A stretch of DNA of 53,217 nucleotides from Novosphingobium panipatense (lineage in GTDB: Bacteria; Pseudomonadota; Alphaproteobacteria; Sphingomonadales; Sphingomonadaceae), in contig NZ_MSQB01000008.1 of NCBI RefSeq assembly GCF_002149965.1, forward strand, positions 1 through 53,217. The letters are read 5' to 3'. Below the pieces are notes generated by a model, which was not told where the DNA came from, ran no database searches, and saw nothing but the letters and a program-made list of their open reading frames with translations. The position numbers and the translations under genes were made by a program. Within the stretch, counting starts at the first letter, position 1. Each line of letters opens with the position of its first letter. Positions 17,198 through 25,864 of the stretch are shown here, in pieces.

Positions 17198-19462
17198 TCA
17201 GAAGTCGAAGCCAGCGGTTACGCCATACGTGCGCGGCGCTGCGTAAGTACCGTTGTCGCCGCTGTTCGAGGCGCCGATCTGGCTCCAGTAGAATTCGTTC
17301 GTCAGGTTCTTGCCCCAGAGCCGGATGAAGAGATTGTCGCTGGCCGAGCGCCAGCTCAGCGAGGCGTCTGCAGTGTTGTACGCGCCTTGCTTTACCCGCT
17401 CATCCGGCGAACCGACGAAACCCGAATTGTAGTAGTAATTACCCGCGAGGGTGAACTTGCCGATGCCGGTTTCCAGATCGTAGGCCCCGCCGATCGATGC
17501 CGTGAAGCTGGGCGTGTTCTGGAGCTTGTTGCCCGAGGCATCGCCGATCAGCAGGCAATTGCCGCCAAGCTGCGCATAGGGGTTGCCGTTGGTGCCGAGG
17601 CAGGTCTGGCCGGTCGGGATCGTGAAGCCGGCAGGCAGCGGATAGGGCGTGGTAATGATCGCCGTATCGAAGTCGGTGTAGCGGGCGTGGGTCCAGTTGA
17701 AGCCGCCGAACAGGCGCAAGTCGCTGGTCACCCGCCAGGTCAGGTCGGCGTCGATACCGTAGATGTGGGCGCCGTCAGCGTTGTAGACGGTCTGCGCGCC
17801 CGAAATCACCTGCATCACCTGGATGTTCTTCTCGTCGTAGAAGTAGCCTGAGAGATTGAAGCGCACGCGGCGACCGAACAGGTCGGACTTGATGCCCACT
17901 TCATAGGCGTCCACCAGTTCCGGCTGAAGCAGCACGATCGGGTCCGACTGGGTAATGAAAGTGCCCGAGCGGAAACCGCGGTTGTAGCTGGCATAGGCCA
18001 GCAGTTCCGGCGAGAAGCGGTGGTCGAGCGATAGCCGCCAGGTGACCTTGTTGAAGGTCTTGCCCTCGTTGATGGTGTCGCTGATCGTGGTCAGCCCGGC
18101 CGGGGGGACATTGCCATTGAACGAGACATCGTAGGCGGAGAGGCTGCGCTTGTCGCTGGTGTAGCGGATACCGGCGATGAGGTGCGTGTTCTCGCCGAAA
18201 CTGTAGGTTCCTTCCGCGAAACCGGCGAAACTGTCGAGCTTGATCGAATTGTAGTCCTCGACATAGCCGTTGTTGCCGAAGGTGAAGAGGCCGGTCGTGC
18301 GCGAGCCGTCGTTACCGGCATTGCCGTGCATGTAGAAGCCGCCGAGCACCCACTTGAACGGGCCTTCGCCTTCGGAGACGAGGTTCACTTCCTGGGTGAA
18401 CTGCTTGTCGTAGAGGTGGTTGTCCACCTCGATGCGCTTGACCGTCGTACCGTCGGGATCGAAATTGTAGTTGAACTTCGAGTGGCGGTAGGCGGTGATG
18501 CTCTTGAGCGAGACGCTGCCGAAGTCCTGTTCGACGGTCAGGCTGGTGCCCCAGGCCCGGGTGGTCATGTAGGGATCGACATCGGCCAGGATATCGCGGT
18601 GCGGATCCCCGCCGAGCGCCTCGATCTGCGCGGGCACGTTCTGGCCGAGCGCGTTCGTGGTGAAGTTGCGGAAGGCGGGCGCCGCCGAGTTGCGACCGTT
18701 GAAGTCGCCAGCCAGCGTGACCTTGGTAAGCGCGCTCGGCTTCCACAGCAGCTTGGCACGACCGGCCCAGGACGTGTTGGTCTGGATGTCGTTGCCGGTG
18801 AACAGGTTCTTGCCGAAGCCGTCCTGCTGGTTGTCGTACTGCCCGGAAAGGCTGATCGCCACGGTATCGGTCAGGCCGCCGGAAACATAGGCTGCCGAAT
18901 GGACCGTATCGTAATTTCCGTAGCCGATCTCCGCCTTGCCGTTCCAGTCGAAGTCGGGCCCCCGCGTGGACATCTGGATCAGGCCGCCGGTGGCATTGCG
19001 GCCGAACAGCGTGCCTTGCGGTCCCTTGAGGACGGTCACCTGGTCGGTGTCGAAGAAGTTCTGGAGAATGCCGAAGGAGGCGCCGTAGTAGACGCCATCG
19101 ACATAGACTGCGACCGGGTTCTCGATGCCCGGGCCCTGGCCGGTGGCCCCGATGCCGCGAATGCGGGGCAGGCCGATGCCGCCGGTACCGGTCGTGATGT
19201 TGAGCGCGGGGACGGCCGCCTTGAGGTCGACCGTGCTGGTCACGCCTGCGCTCTTCAACTGATCGCTGCCCAGGGCGGTAATGGCAATCGGCACGTCCTG
19301 TGCGGATTCGTCGCGCTTCTGGGCTGTGACGATGATCTCTTCGACACCGCCCCGGTCCGTCGATTGCGCGAGGGCGAACTGCGGCGTGCAGGCCATCGCG
19401 GCGGCGCCTGCCAGCAGCGCGTGGCGCAGCGCCGGGCTCACGGATGTCGGAATGTTCGTCAC
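17198..19462 (-). CDS. TonB-dependent receptor
   Basis: This 754-residue outer-membrane TonB-dependent receptor starts at GTG 19462, which follows GGGAGGA at good spacing; the 17 extra upstream codons do not look like protein. A signal peptide ends near residue 33 (PQFALAQ). A TonB box EEIIVTAQKR lies at 41-50, followed by the plug (DVPIAITALGSDQL, RIRGIG) and the barrel, ending in Phe. The VTAQKRxExxQDVPIAI pattern is the sphingomonad receptor class often linked to aromatic or plant compounds. It is divergent from the PD40 gene and near the ring-cleavage cluster. No STN domain is present. Confidence 0.92.
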   Translation of the reverse strand: MTNIPTSVSPALRHALLAGAAAMACTPQFALAQSTDRGGVEEIIVTAQKRDESAQDVPIAITALGSDQLKSAGVTSTVDLKAAVPALNITTGTGGIGLPRIRGIGATGQGPGIENPVAVYVDGVYYGASFGILQNFFDTDQVTVLKGPQGTLFGRNATGGLIQMSTRGPDFDWNGKAEIGYGNYDTVHSAAYVSGGLTDTVAISLSGQYDNQQDGFGKNLFTGNDIQTNTSWAGRAKLLWKPSALTKVTLAGDFNGRNSAAPAFRNFTTNALGQNVPAQIEALGGDPHRDILADVDPYMTTRAWGTSLTVEQDFGSVSLKSITAYRHSKFNYNFDPDGTTVKRIEVDNHLYDKQFTQEVNLVSEGEGPFKWVLGGFYMHGNAGNDGSRTTGLFTFGNNGYVEDYNSIKLDSFAGFAEGTYSFGENTHLIAGIRYTSDKRSLSAYDVSFNGNVPPAGLTTISDTINEGKTFNKVTWRLSLDHRFSPELLAYASYNRGFRSGTFITQSDPIVLLQPELVDAYEVGIKSDLFGRRVRFNLSGYFYDEKNIQVMQVISGAQTVYNADGAHIYGIDADLTWRVTSDLRLFGGFNWTHARYTDFDTAIITTPYPLPAGFTIPTGQTCLGTNGNPYAQLGGNCLLIGDASGNKLQNTPSFTASIGGAYDLETGIGKFTLAGNYYYNSGFVGSPDERVKQGAYNTADASLSWRSASDNLFIRLWGKNLTNEFYWSQIGASNSGDNGTYAAPRTYGVTAGFDF

Positions 19463-19748
19463 GGTCTTCCTCCCAGGTTCCGGCCTTTTGGCGAGCCGGT
19501 GAATTTCCCCCACCGCCGATCATCTGCCGTTTCGTCGGCAGGGGCGGTACGGCCTCGATGTAGTCCGGGAAGGTGGGACAGCGGATATAGGCACTCGAAC
19601 CGGGCCGATAATTTCGGCGATGCCGCTCGTGCAATGGCTCTGCGCCTCTTCTAATGAGAATGCCTGCACGGGAAACGGGCCGGAAAGTCCGTACCGGGAA
19701 AACGCGCTTCCATGAATGCGGGCCCGGGATTGGCAGGGAGAGACAAGA

Positions 19749-21635
19749 GTGAAGCGTAGAGATTTCCTGGCGGTCGTTCCCGCATCGGTGCTGCTCAGCC
19801 AGGTCGGGATCGCCAGGCCGGTATCGGCAAAGGCAGGGCCGGTCAAGAAAGGCGTGATGATGATGAACCGCATCGCCCCTTCGGTGTCCGAACTGCATGT
19901 TGCCGCCCTGGACGGCACGGGCGAGCGCAAGGTGCTGGCCGAGAGCGCTTACGACTACAACGCGCGCCTCTCGCGCGATGGTTCGCGGATCGCCTTCACT
20001 TCCGAACGGCTGGGCGACGGCAATTCCAGCCTGTTCGTCGCCAAGGGGGACGGCACGGGGATCAAGGCCGTGGCCGACGGTTCCTGCGTGGACGATGCCG
20101 CCGCCATTTCCCCGGACGGCAAGTGGCTGGCTTTCGTGTCCACGCGCGGCGGCTACAAGGCCAATATCTGGGTGATGGATCTGGCCAGCGGCAAAGTGCG
20201 CCAGCTCACCGGGATCGGCGACGTGAAGGGCGACCCGGACAGCCCGGACTGCTATTTCCGCCCCGCCTGGTCGCCCGACGGCAAGTGGATCGCTTTCTCC
20301 AGCGACCGCGACACAAGCTGGCGCGGGCACGACGAGAATCGCGGTTGGGAGCACACCCAGGAACTCTCGATCTACAAGATCCGGCCCGACGGAACCGGCT
20401 TCGCCAAAGTCTGCTCGCGCAAGAACTGGTGCCAGGGTTCCCCATCCTGGTCGCCCGACGGCAAGCGCATCGTCTTCTACGAGCTGACCACCGAGGCGAC
20501 TTGGGGCGCGCGCCGCCCCGAATGGATCGGCCGCGTGGAATCGCAGATCGTCTCTGTCGATGTCGAGACCGGAACGCGGATCGAGCACACGCAGGGCGCC
20601 GGGCTCAAGGTCTCGCCGCAATATGTCACGCAGGACGAGATCGGCTATGTCGTCAAGGGCGGCCCGGGCGAGGGCGTGGCCTATACGTCAGACCGTCCCG
20701 GCTTCAAGCGCGCGGGCCTGCGTTCGCCGCACTGGACTGCCGACGGAAAGTCGCTGATATACGAAGTCCAGGCATTCCGACCGGTGCGCGCGCTCGATAA
20801 GCCGCTCTATAGCTGGGACCCGGAGTACGACTATCGCTTCATGGATGTGTTCCCGATCCTCTCCAACCAGGGCATGCTGGCCTTTACCGAGAAGCAGACC
20901 GGCACGTCCTCGATCGTGACATGCAAGCCTGATGGGTCGCAGCGCCGGGTCGTATTCGACAACAGCAGGTCCGGTCTCAATCCCGAGATGGTGAAGAAGG
21001 GCCTTGCGGGTGCATTCCAGCCCTGCTGGTCGCCGGACGGGGAATGGCTGGCCTTCGGTGTCGGCACCTGGTTCGCCGAGCGCAGCTATGCCAAGGCCGT
21101 GGTGGTACGGGTGCGCAAGGATGGCACGGATCTGGAAGTTCTGACCGACGGCACCGTCCATTCCGGCTTTCCGAGCATTTCCCATGACGGCAAGGAGATC
21201 GTCTACCGCGTCTGGGGTCAGAGCGAGGAGCGCGGGCTCAGGATCATGAACCTGGAAACGAAGCAGGTCCGCGTGCTGACCGAGGATCTCGACAATCTGC
21301 CCGGCTGGTCGCCCGACGGCCAGCGTATCGTCTTCACCCGCAAGGTGGACGACAAGGACTATCAGGTCAGCACGATCCGCCCCGACGGTTCGGACTATCG
21401 CCAGCTTACCACCAGCAAGGCGAGCGACGGCCATGCGGTCTGGTCGCCGGACGGGCGCATCATGTGGTCGGGTTCGGAGCATGGCTTCCGGGACGAGGCA
21501 GCGCTCTACGACAATACTTTCCAGCAGTACGGCCAGATCTACGTGATGGATGCCGATGGCGGAAACCAGCGCCTGCTGACCGACAGCAAGTGGGAGGACT
21601 CGATGCCGCTCTACATCGACAAGTCCCTGCTCTGA
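19749..21635 (+). CDS. exported TolB-like PD40 beta-propeller protein
   Basis: This 628-residue protein starts at GTG 19749 after AGGGAGAG. The N-terminus has a Tat-like signal (KRRDFLAVVPASVLLSQ, then PVSAKA). The rest contains at least seven PD40/WD40-like repeats with the hallmark SPDGKWIAFSSDRD (also SPDGKWLAFVSTRGG, SPDGKRIVF, SPDGQRIVFTRK). There is no peptidase domain, so it is a propeller only, presumably a periplasmic binding or scaffolding protein. It is divergent from the TonB receptor (286 bp between starts) and may work with it. TolB itself is shorter (about 430 residues) and is not implied. Confidence 0.8.
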   Translation: MKRRDFLAVVPASVLLSQVGIARPVSAKAGPVKKGVMMMNRIAPSVSELHVAALDGTGERKVLAESAYDYNARLSRDGSRIAFTSERLGDGNSSLFVAKGDGTGIKAVADGSCVDDAAAISPDGKWLAFVSTRGGYKANIWVMDLASGKVRQLTGIGDVKGDPDSPDCYFRPAWSPDGKWIAFSSDRDTSWRGHDENRGWEHTQELSIYKIRPDGTGFAKVCSRKNWCQGSPSWSPDGKRIVFYELTTEATWGARRPEWIGRVESQIVSVDVETGTRIEHTQGAGLKVSPQYVTQDEIGYVVKGGPGEGVAYTSDRPGFKRAGLRSPHWTADGKSLIYEVQAFRPVRALDKPLYSWDPEYDYRFMDVFPILSNQGMLAFTEKQTGTSSIVTCKPDGSQRRVVFDNSRSGLNPEMVKKGLAGAFQPCWSPDGEWLAFGVGTWFAERSYAKAVVVRVRKDGTDLEVLTDGTVHSGFPSISHDGKEIVYRVWGQSEERGLRIMNLETKQVRVLTEDLDNLPGWSPDGQRIVFTRKVDDKDYQVSTIRPDGSDYRQLTTSKASDGHAVWSPDGRIMWSGSEHGFRDEAALYDNTFQQYGQIYVMDADGGNQRLLTDSKWEDSMPLYIDKSLL

Positions 21636-21661
21636 CAGCTCTCCCCTGACGGGACGGACTT

Positions 21662-21698
21662 CGGGGAGGATGCCGTAGCGGTATCCTCCCCGTTTTTT
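21662..21698. terminator. intrinsic terminator between PD40 and LysR genes
   Basis: A 14-bp stem (21662-21675 with 21679-21692, one G-T pair) with a 3-base loop is followed by six T residues. It lies 27 bases after the PD40 stop, and the convergent LysR gene ends at 21713. It is a strong Rho-independent terminator for the plus strand. Confidence 0.85.
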
Positions 21699-21712
21699 GA
21701 ACAGGGCTGGGT

Positions 21713-22960
21713 TCAGCCCGCTTGCCGGAGCAGCGGCGGCGGCGCGCAAACGTGCGTGCGGATCACATCGATGAATGCGGATTGCACAGGCGTCGGCATC
21801 CAGTCCGCACGCGTGGTGATGCCGATGGCGGGCACCGGATCGATCGGGCCGCAGTGCAGGGCGCGCAGGCCGTCCTCGAAGCTGATCTCGTAGGACGTCA
21901 TCAGCGTCAGGCGGTCACTGCCCTTGAGCAGATGGCGAATGACGGGCAGGGCGCAAGTGGCGACATGGGTTTGCGGCCCTTTCGTGCCCGCGAAGATACG
22001 ATCGAAGCAGGCACGGCGGCTGGAGCCGGGCGTGCCGGTAATCCAGTCATAGGCCATGAGTTCCTCCACCGTGACCTTGCCCGCACGGGTCAGGGGATGG
22101 CCCTGCCGTGCGACGACGGCGTAAGGCGTTTCGATCAGCGGCTCGCAGACGAGTTCGGCCGGTGTTTCCGCCGGGAGCAGGCCGACGACGAAATCCACCT
22201 CGCCCGCGCGGAGGCACTTGGTCATTTCCACGGCGCTCTCGTTCATGATCCGAATATCGGCGCTGGGATGGCGTTCGAGGAAACGGTCGAGCACCGAGGC
22301 GAGCAGCACACTGCCGCCGAAGGGCATGGCGCCGATCACCACCGGTGTGGCCGTGCCGTCCAGCGCGGAATCGATCTCCATCACGCCCCACTCGATCTCC
22401 TGCAGGGCAAGCTTGACCATCGAGCCCAGCTTCATGCCTTGCGGGCTGACCAGCATCCCCGCTGCCGTTCGGTAGAACAGCGAGACGCGCAGGTTGCCCT
22501 GCAAATCGCGCGCGGCGCGCTGGAGCGAGGCGGCGGAAATGTCGAAGCTCTCGCTCGCGAGTTCGAACGATCCGTGTTCCATCACGCCGACCAGGGTGCG
22601 CAGTTGCGACCGGGTGAGGCGGTTGACGATGGCGCGGGCGCCGTCGGCATTCACGGCGGCGCCGATTTCGATCACGGCGCGCTCGGTCTGTTCGAAGAAG
22701 CGCTTCACGCGGGCATGGAAGACCATGCCGAATTCGTTGAGGTAACTGCCGCTGGCGCGCCGGTCGACCAGCGTGGCGCCAAGCTGCGCTTCCATCTTGG
22801 CCAGCGCCTGCGTGACGGCGGGCTGCGACAGGCTGCATGCCTCCGACGCGCGGCGCACGCTCTTGAGATCGCCGATCGCTTCGAACAGGCGAAGCTGGCG
22901 GAAGCTCAGGCTCTGGGCGCGCTCGGCACCCGGGGTCTTGTGACTCGTTTCGTCGGCCAT
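21713..22960 (-). CDS. LysR-type regulator with two tandem helix-turn-helix domains
   Basis: This 415-residue regulator is about 110 residues longer than a normal LysR protein. The first wHTH is at residues 19-80 (FRQLRLFEAIGDLKSVRRASE, SQPAVTQALAKMEAQLG). A second wHTH-like copy is at 115-178 (LTRSQLRTLVGVMEHGSFELA, SAASLQRAARDLQG, then FYRTAAGMLVSPQG). One substrate-binding domain follows. The ATG at 22960 follows GAGAGAGGA; longer frames lack a good site. It is divergent from the Pht5-like gene and probably regulates the ring-cleavage cluster. The effector could be an aromatic acid intermediate, which is inference. Confidence 0.85.
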   Translation of the reverse strand: MADETSHKTPGAERAQSLSFRQLRLFEAIGDLKSVRRASEACSLSQPAVTQALAKMEAQLGATLVDRRASGSYLNEFGMVFHARVKRFFEQTERAVIEIGAAVNADGARAIVNRLTRSQLRTLVGVMEHGSFELASESFDISAASLQRAARDLQGNLRVSLFYRTAAGMLVSPQGMKLGSMVKLALQEIEWGVMEIDSALDGTATPVVIGAMPFGGSVLLASVLDRFLERHPSADIRIMNESAVEMTKCLRAGEVDFVVGLLPAETPAELVCEPLIETPYAVVARQGHPLTRAGKVTVEELMAYDWITGTPGSSRRACFDRIFAGTKGPQTHVATCALPVIRHLLKGSDRLTLMTSYEISFEDGLRALHCGPIDPVPAIGITTRADWMPTPVQSAFIDVIRTHVCAPPPLLRQAG

Positions 22961-23412
22961 GTTCAGGTCCTCTCTCCAGTCCAGACCTAGCGCGAAATTT
23001 ATCGGGTCTGCAACGGGCTTGGCTATCACCCCAGCCTTCGCGGTTGCGACATGATGCGGCGAGGTTGGGCAATCGACCGATTGCAGATTTTGCGAAAAGT
23101 TGCGGGAATACAGCCGTTATCCTGGTGAACCGCCATCGCGATGGAGGAGTCCGCGTTGCGGCATCCTGCGACAGTCCTACCTACGAACCTATTGCGCGCG
23201 GCGCTGGATTTATAGCGCTGGCGGCATAGATTCTATCGCTTGGCGGGCGGTGAAGAGGCTGGACCTCTATAAGTTGTGCGCTCGCGCCGACCGGTTCGGA
23301 TGGGGGCCGCGTTGACTTGGAACCGGGCAGGGCGCTTTTCGCGGGTCAACCGGCATCGGACGTTGCAGCAAACGCCGAAAGCCGTTTTTACTCATTCCCG
23401 AGGAGAGCGACC
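22961..23412. promoter_or_regulatory. divergent control region of the aromatic cluster
   Basis: This 452-bp gap lies between the tandem-HTH LysR gene and the first catabolic gene. No gene is seen in it. A perfect inverted repeat ATAGA-T-TCTAT lies at 23226-23236 and is a candidate LysR half-site region. GAGGAG just before the TTG at 23413 is the ribosome site of the next gene. The long gap suggests a complex promoter. Confidence 0.35.
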
Positions 23413-24402
23413 TTGAGCCAGAAAGTCCGCCTGAAGTTGGCGATTGCCGACCATCCGCACACCGCCGCGATCCGCGACGGCAGCATCGAGATCGAAGGCG
23501 TCGATGCCGAATTCGTGACGGTGAAGCCGCAGATCGGCGCGTTCCGCCGCATGGTCCGCGATCTTGAGTTCGACGTCTGCGAACTGGCGCCCACCACCTA
23601 CATCATCGCCCGCGCCTATGGCCGCCCGTTCAAGGCGCTGCCGATCTTCGTGGTCCGCCGCTTCCACCACGGCGGCATGCTGGTGAAGCCGGATTCGGGC
23701 ATCCGCCACCCCAAGGACCTTGAAGGCAAGAAAGTCGGCGTGCGCGCCTATTCGGTGACCACCGGCGTGTGGATCCGCCAGGTCTTCATCGACGAATACG
23801 GCATGGACAACGACAAGGTCACCTGGATCGTCGACGACGAGGAACACGTGACGCAGCTGCAGCTGCCCGCCAATGTGCAGCACGCGCCCGAAGGTCGCTC
23901 GCTGGCCGACATGATGGTGGCGGACGAGATTCAGGCCGGTGTCGAAGCCGCTGCCGGCATCGGCCGCACCGGCGCGCCGACTGGTGGCTGGCAGGAAGTC
24001 GACACCAGCGAATACGTTGACCTGATCCCCAACGCGGCCGAGGCCGAGGCGGAATACTATGCTCGCACCGGCGTCTATCCGATGCACGGCACCATCGTCG
24101 TCAAGGACGAGATCCTTGAGCAGCACCCGTGGATCGCGCGTTCGCTGAACGATGCCTTCACCCGCGCCAAGGACGAGTGGCTGGCCAAGCTCAACTCGGG
24201 CGAGGCGACCGGCAAGGGTGCGGAAAAGTACCGCGCGCTGCAGGACATCGTCGGCGCCGACCCGCTGCCCTATGGCATCGAGGAAAACCGCGCGACCATC
24301 GAGGCGCTGGAGCAGACCGCCTTCAAGCAGGGCCTGACGCCGCGCCGCATGACGATGGAAGAACTGTTCGTCGATCCCGCCAAGGCGCCGGTGCGCGTTT
24401 GA
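23413..24402 (+). CDS. 4,5-dihydroxyphthalate decarboxylase (Pht5)-like protein A
   Basis: This 329-residue protein starts at TTG 23413 behind GAGGAG; the in-frame ATG at 23317 is 96 bases upstream with no ribosome site. It has the periplasmic-binding-protein fold of the NMT1/Pht5 group: KLAIADHPHTAAIRDGSIEI, FDVCELAPTTYIIARAYG, LPIFVVRRFHHGGMLV and GKKVGVRAYSVTTGVWIRQ. There is no signal peptide and no ABC permease or ATPase gene nearby, so a cytosolic decarboxylase is more likely than a transporter subunit. It is the first gene of the cluster; a diverged homologue sits at the end (31753-32646). The exact substrate is unknown. Confidence 0.8.
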   Translation: MSQKVRLKLAIADHPHTAAIRDGSIEIEGVDAEFVTVKPQIGAFRRMVRDLEFDVCELAPTTYIIARAYGRPFKALPIFVVRRFHHGGMLVKPDSGIRHPKDLEGKKVGVRAYSVTTGVWIRQVFIDEYGMDNDKVTWIVDDEEHVTQLQLPANVQHAPEGRSLADMMVADEIQAGVEAAAGIGRTGAPTGGWQEVDTSEYVDLIPNAAEAEAEYYARTGVYPMHGTIVVKDEILEQHPWIARSLNDAFTRAKDEWLAKLNSGEATGKGAEKYRALQDIVGADPLPYGIEENRATIEALEQTAFKQGLTPRRMTMEELFVDPAKAPVRV

Positions 24403-24424
24403 ACTGATGTCGCAATAATCGCCT

Positions 24425-24519
24425 CGTCGTCCCCGCGAAGGCGGGGACCCCGCTTGTTCTTCTGGCCTCACACCACGACGCAGAAAGAAAGCGGGGCCCC
24501 CGCCTTCGCGGGGGCGACG
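24425..24519. repeat. large intergenic palindrome (REP-like)
   Basis: Arms 24425-24455 and 24489-24519 are 31 bases each and complementary except for two G-T positions, with a 33-base centre. The core CCCCGCGAAGGCGGGG-type sequence is a short palindrome itself. Such elements are dispersed in sphingomonad genomes. It lies in the gap between the Pht5-like A gene and ligJ and may form a terminator, attenuator or mRNA-stabilising hairpin. Confidence 0.75.
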
Positions 24520-24594
24520 GGGTGAGGTTGGCAAGCAATCCAGTTTGACCTGACGGGCCTTTGTCGGTCGGGTGGAAATTCCACGGAGAATCCG

Positions 24595-25620
24595 ATGATT
24601 ATCGACTGTCACGGTCACTTCACGACGGTCCCCAAGCACTTCCGCGAATGGCGCAGTGCGCAAGTCGCGGCGGCGGATGATGTGGCGAATGCGCCGCTCG
24701 TTGCCGACGCCCATGTCAGTGACGACCAGATCCGCGAAGGCATTGAGGGCGGCCAGCTCAAGCTCCAGCATGAGCGCGGCAGCGACCTCACGCTGTTCTC
24801 GCCCATCGCCGGCCTGATGAGCCACCACCTCGGCAACGAGCGTACGAGCCTTGAGTGGGCGAGCGTCTCCAACGACCTCGTCTACCGCGTTACCGAGATG
24901 TACCCGGACAACTTCGTGCCGGTTGCCATGCTGCCGCAGAGCCCGGGCGCCCCGCCGAAAAACTCGATCCCAGAGCTTCGCCGCGTGGTGGAGGAACTGG
25001 GCTTCGTCGGCGTCAACGTGAACCCCGATCCCACCGGTGGCTACTGGACCGGCAAGCCCTTCACCGACAAGGAATGGTATCCGCTGTTCGAGGCGATGTG
25101 CGATCTGGACGTGCCGGGCATGGTCCACGTTGCCGCATCGTGCAATCCGAACTTCCACGGCACCGGCGCGCATTACTTGAACGCCGATACCTCGGTGTTC
25201 ATGCAGATCCTGCAGAGCAATCTGTTCAAGGACTTCCCGACGCTGCGCCTTGTGATTCCGCATGGCGGCGGCGCGGTGCCGTATCACTGGGGCCGCTATC
25301 GCGGCATGTCGCTGGAGATGATGGACCGTCCGCTGGAAGGGCTGCTGGACAACATCTACTTTGACACCTGCGTCTATCACCATCCCGGCGTCGAACTGCT
25401 GACCAAGGTGGTGCCGACTTCGAACGTGCTGTTCGGTTCGGAAATGATCGGCGCGGTGCGCGGCACCGATCCCAACACCGGCCACTATTTCGACGACACC
25501 AAGCGCTACGTCGATGCCTGCGAGGCGCTGTCGGATGACGACCGTTTCGCGATCTACGAAGGCAATGCCCGCAAGGTCTATCCGCGCCTCGACGCGCGGC
25601 TGAAGGTCAAGGGGCTTTAA
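24595..25620 (+). CDS. ligJ: 4-oxalomesaconate hydratase, LigJ-like
   Basis: This 341-residue amidohydrolase-superfamily protein has the length and sequence pattern of Sphingobium LigJ from memory: DCHGHF, RGADxTxFSP-like RGSDLTLFSP, MLPQSP, VNPDP, FPTLRLVIPHGGGAVPYHWGR, FGSEMIGAVRG and FDDTKRY. LigJ adds water to 4-oxalomesaconate in the protocatechuate/gallate 4,5-cleavage pathway, giving 4-carboxy-4-hydroxy-2-oxoadipate. Candidate Zn ligands are His6, His8, His178 and Glu284, with His223 nearby. The ATG at 24595 is clear. The gene is flanked by two intergenic palindromes, an unusual setting. Confidence 0.9.
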   Translation: MIIDCHGHFTTVPKHFREWRSAQVAAADDVANAPLVADAHVSDDQIREGIEGGQLKLQHERGSDLTLFSPIAGLMSHHLGNERTSLEWASVSNDLVYRVTEMYPDNFVPVAMLPQSPGAPPKNSIPELRRVVEELGFVGVNVNPDPTGGYWTGKPFTDKEWYPLFEAMCDLDVPGMVHVAASCNPNFHGTGAHYLNADTSVFMQILQSNLFKDFPTLRLVIPHGGGAVPYHWGRYRGMSLEMMDRPLEGLLDNIYFDTCVYHHPGVELLTKVVPTSNVLFGSEMIGAVRGTDPNTGHYFDDTKRYVDACEALSDDDRFAIYEGNARKVYPRLDARLKVKGL

Positions 25621-25626
25621 CAATAC

Positions 25627-25729
25627 CGTCGTTCCGGACTTGATCCGGGACCGCTGGCAATTCTTTAGGCGCTTGCTCGCGAGCAAGGCGCGGTTCGGCC
25701 AGCGATCCCGGATCGAGTCCGGGATGACG
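25627..25729. repeat. second intergenic palindrome with a nested hairpin
   Basis: Arms 25627-25658 and 25698-25729 (32 bases) are complementary with four differences, two of which may wobble-pair. Inside lies the perfect 16-base palindrome CTTGCTCGCGAGCAAG (25672-25687). The sequence is unlike the palindrome at 24425. The TCCGGACTxGATCCGGGA core belongs to a repeat class common in alphaproteobacteria. It sits 6 bases after the ligJ stop. Confidence 0.75.
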
Positions 25730-25864
25730 AATTTGGCAGCGGCGGAAGTTATGCCTCACGGCTGACAATCAACTCCCGCCGCCGCCGCCCACCCCGCACA
25801 TTGACAGCAACCAGAACAGAGCCCCGGCAGCGCGATGCACGCTTCCGGCAGCGGAGACAGGTGC

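Noticed and set aside
18182..20621. Long frames (490 and 769 codons) overlapping the second TonB receptor and PD40 gene
   Set aside because: They run across two well-supported divergent genes and show no recognisable domain.
23392..25686. Long antisense frame (764 codons) opposite the Pht5-like A and ligJ genes
   Set aside because: It is the mirror of strongly conserved enzymes in high-GC DNA and its translation is low-complexity Asp/Arg/His-rich with no domain.
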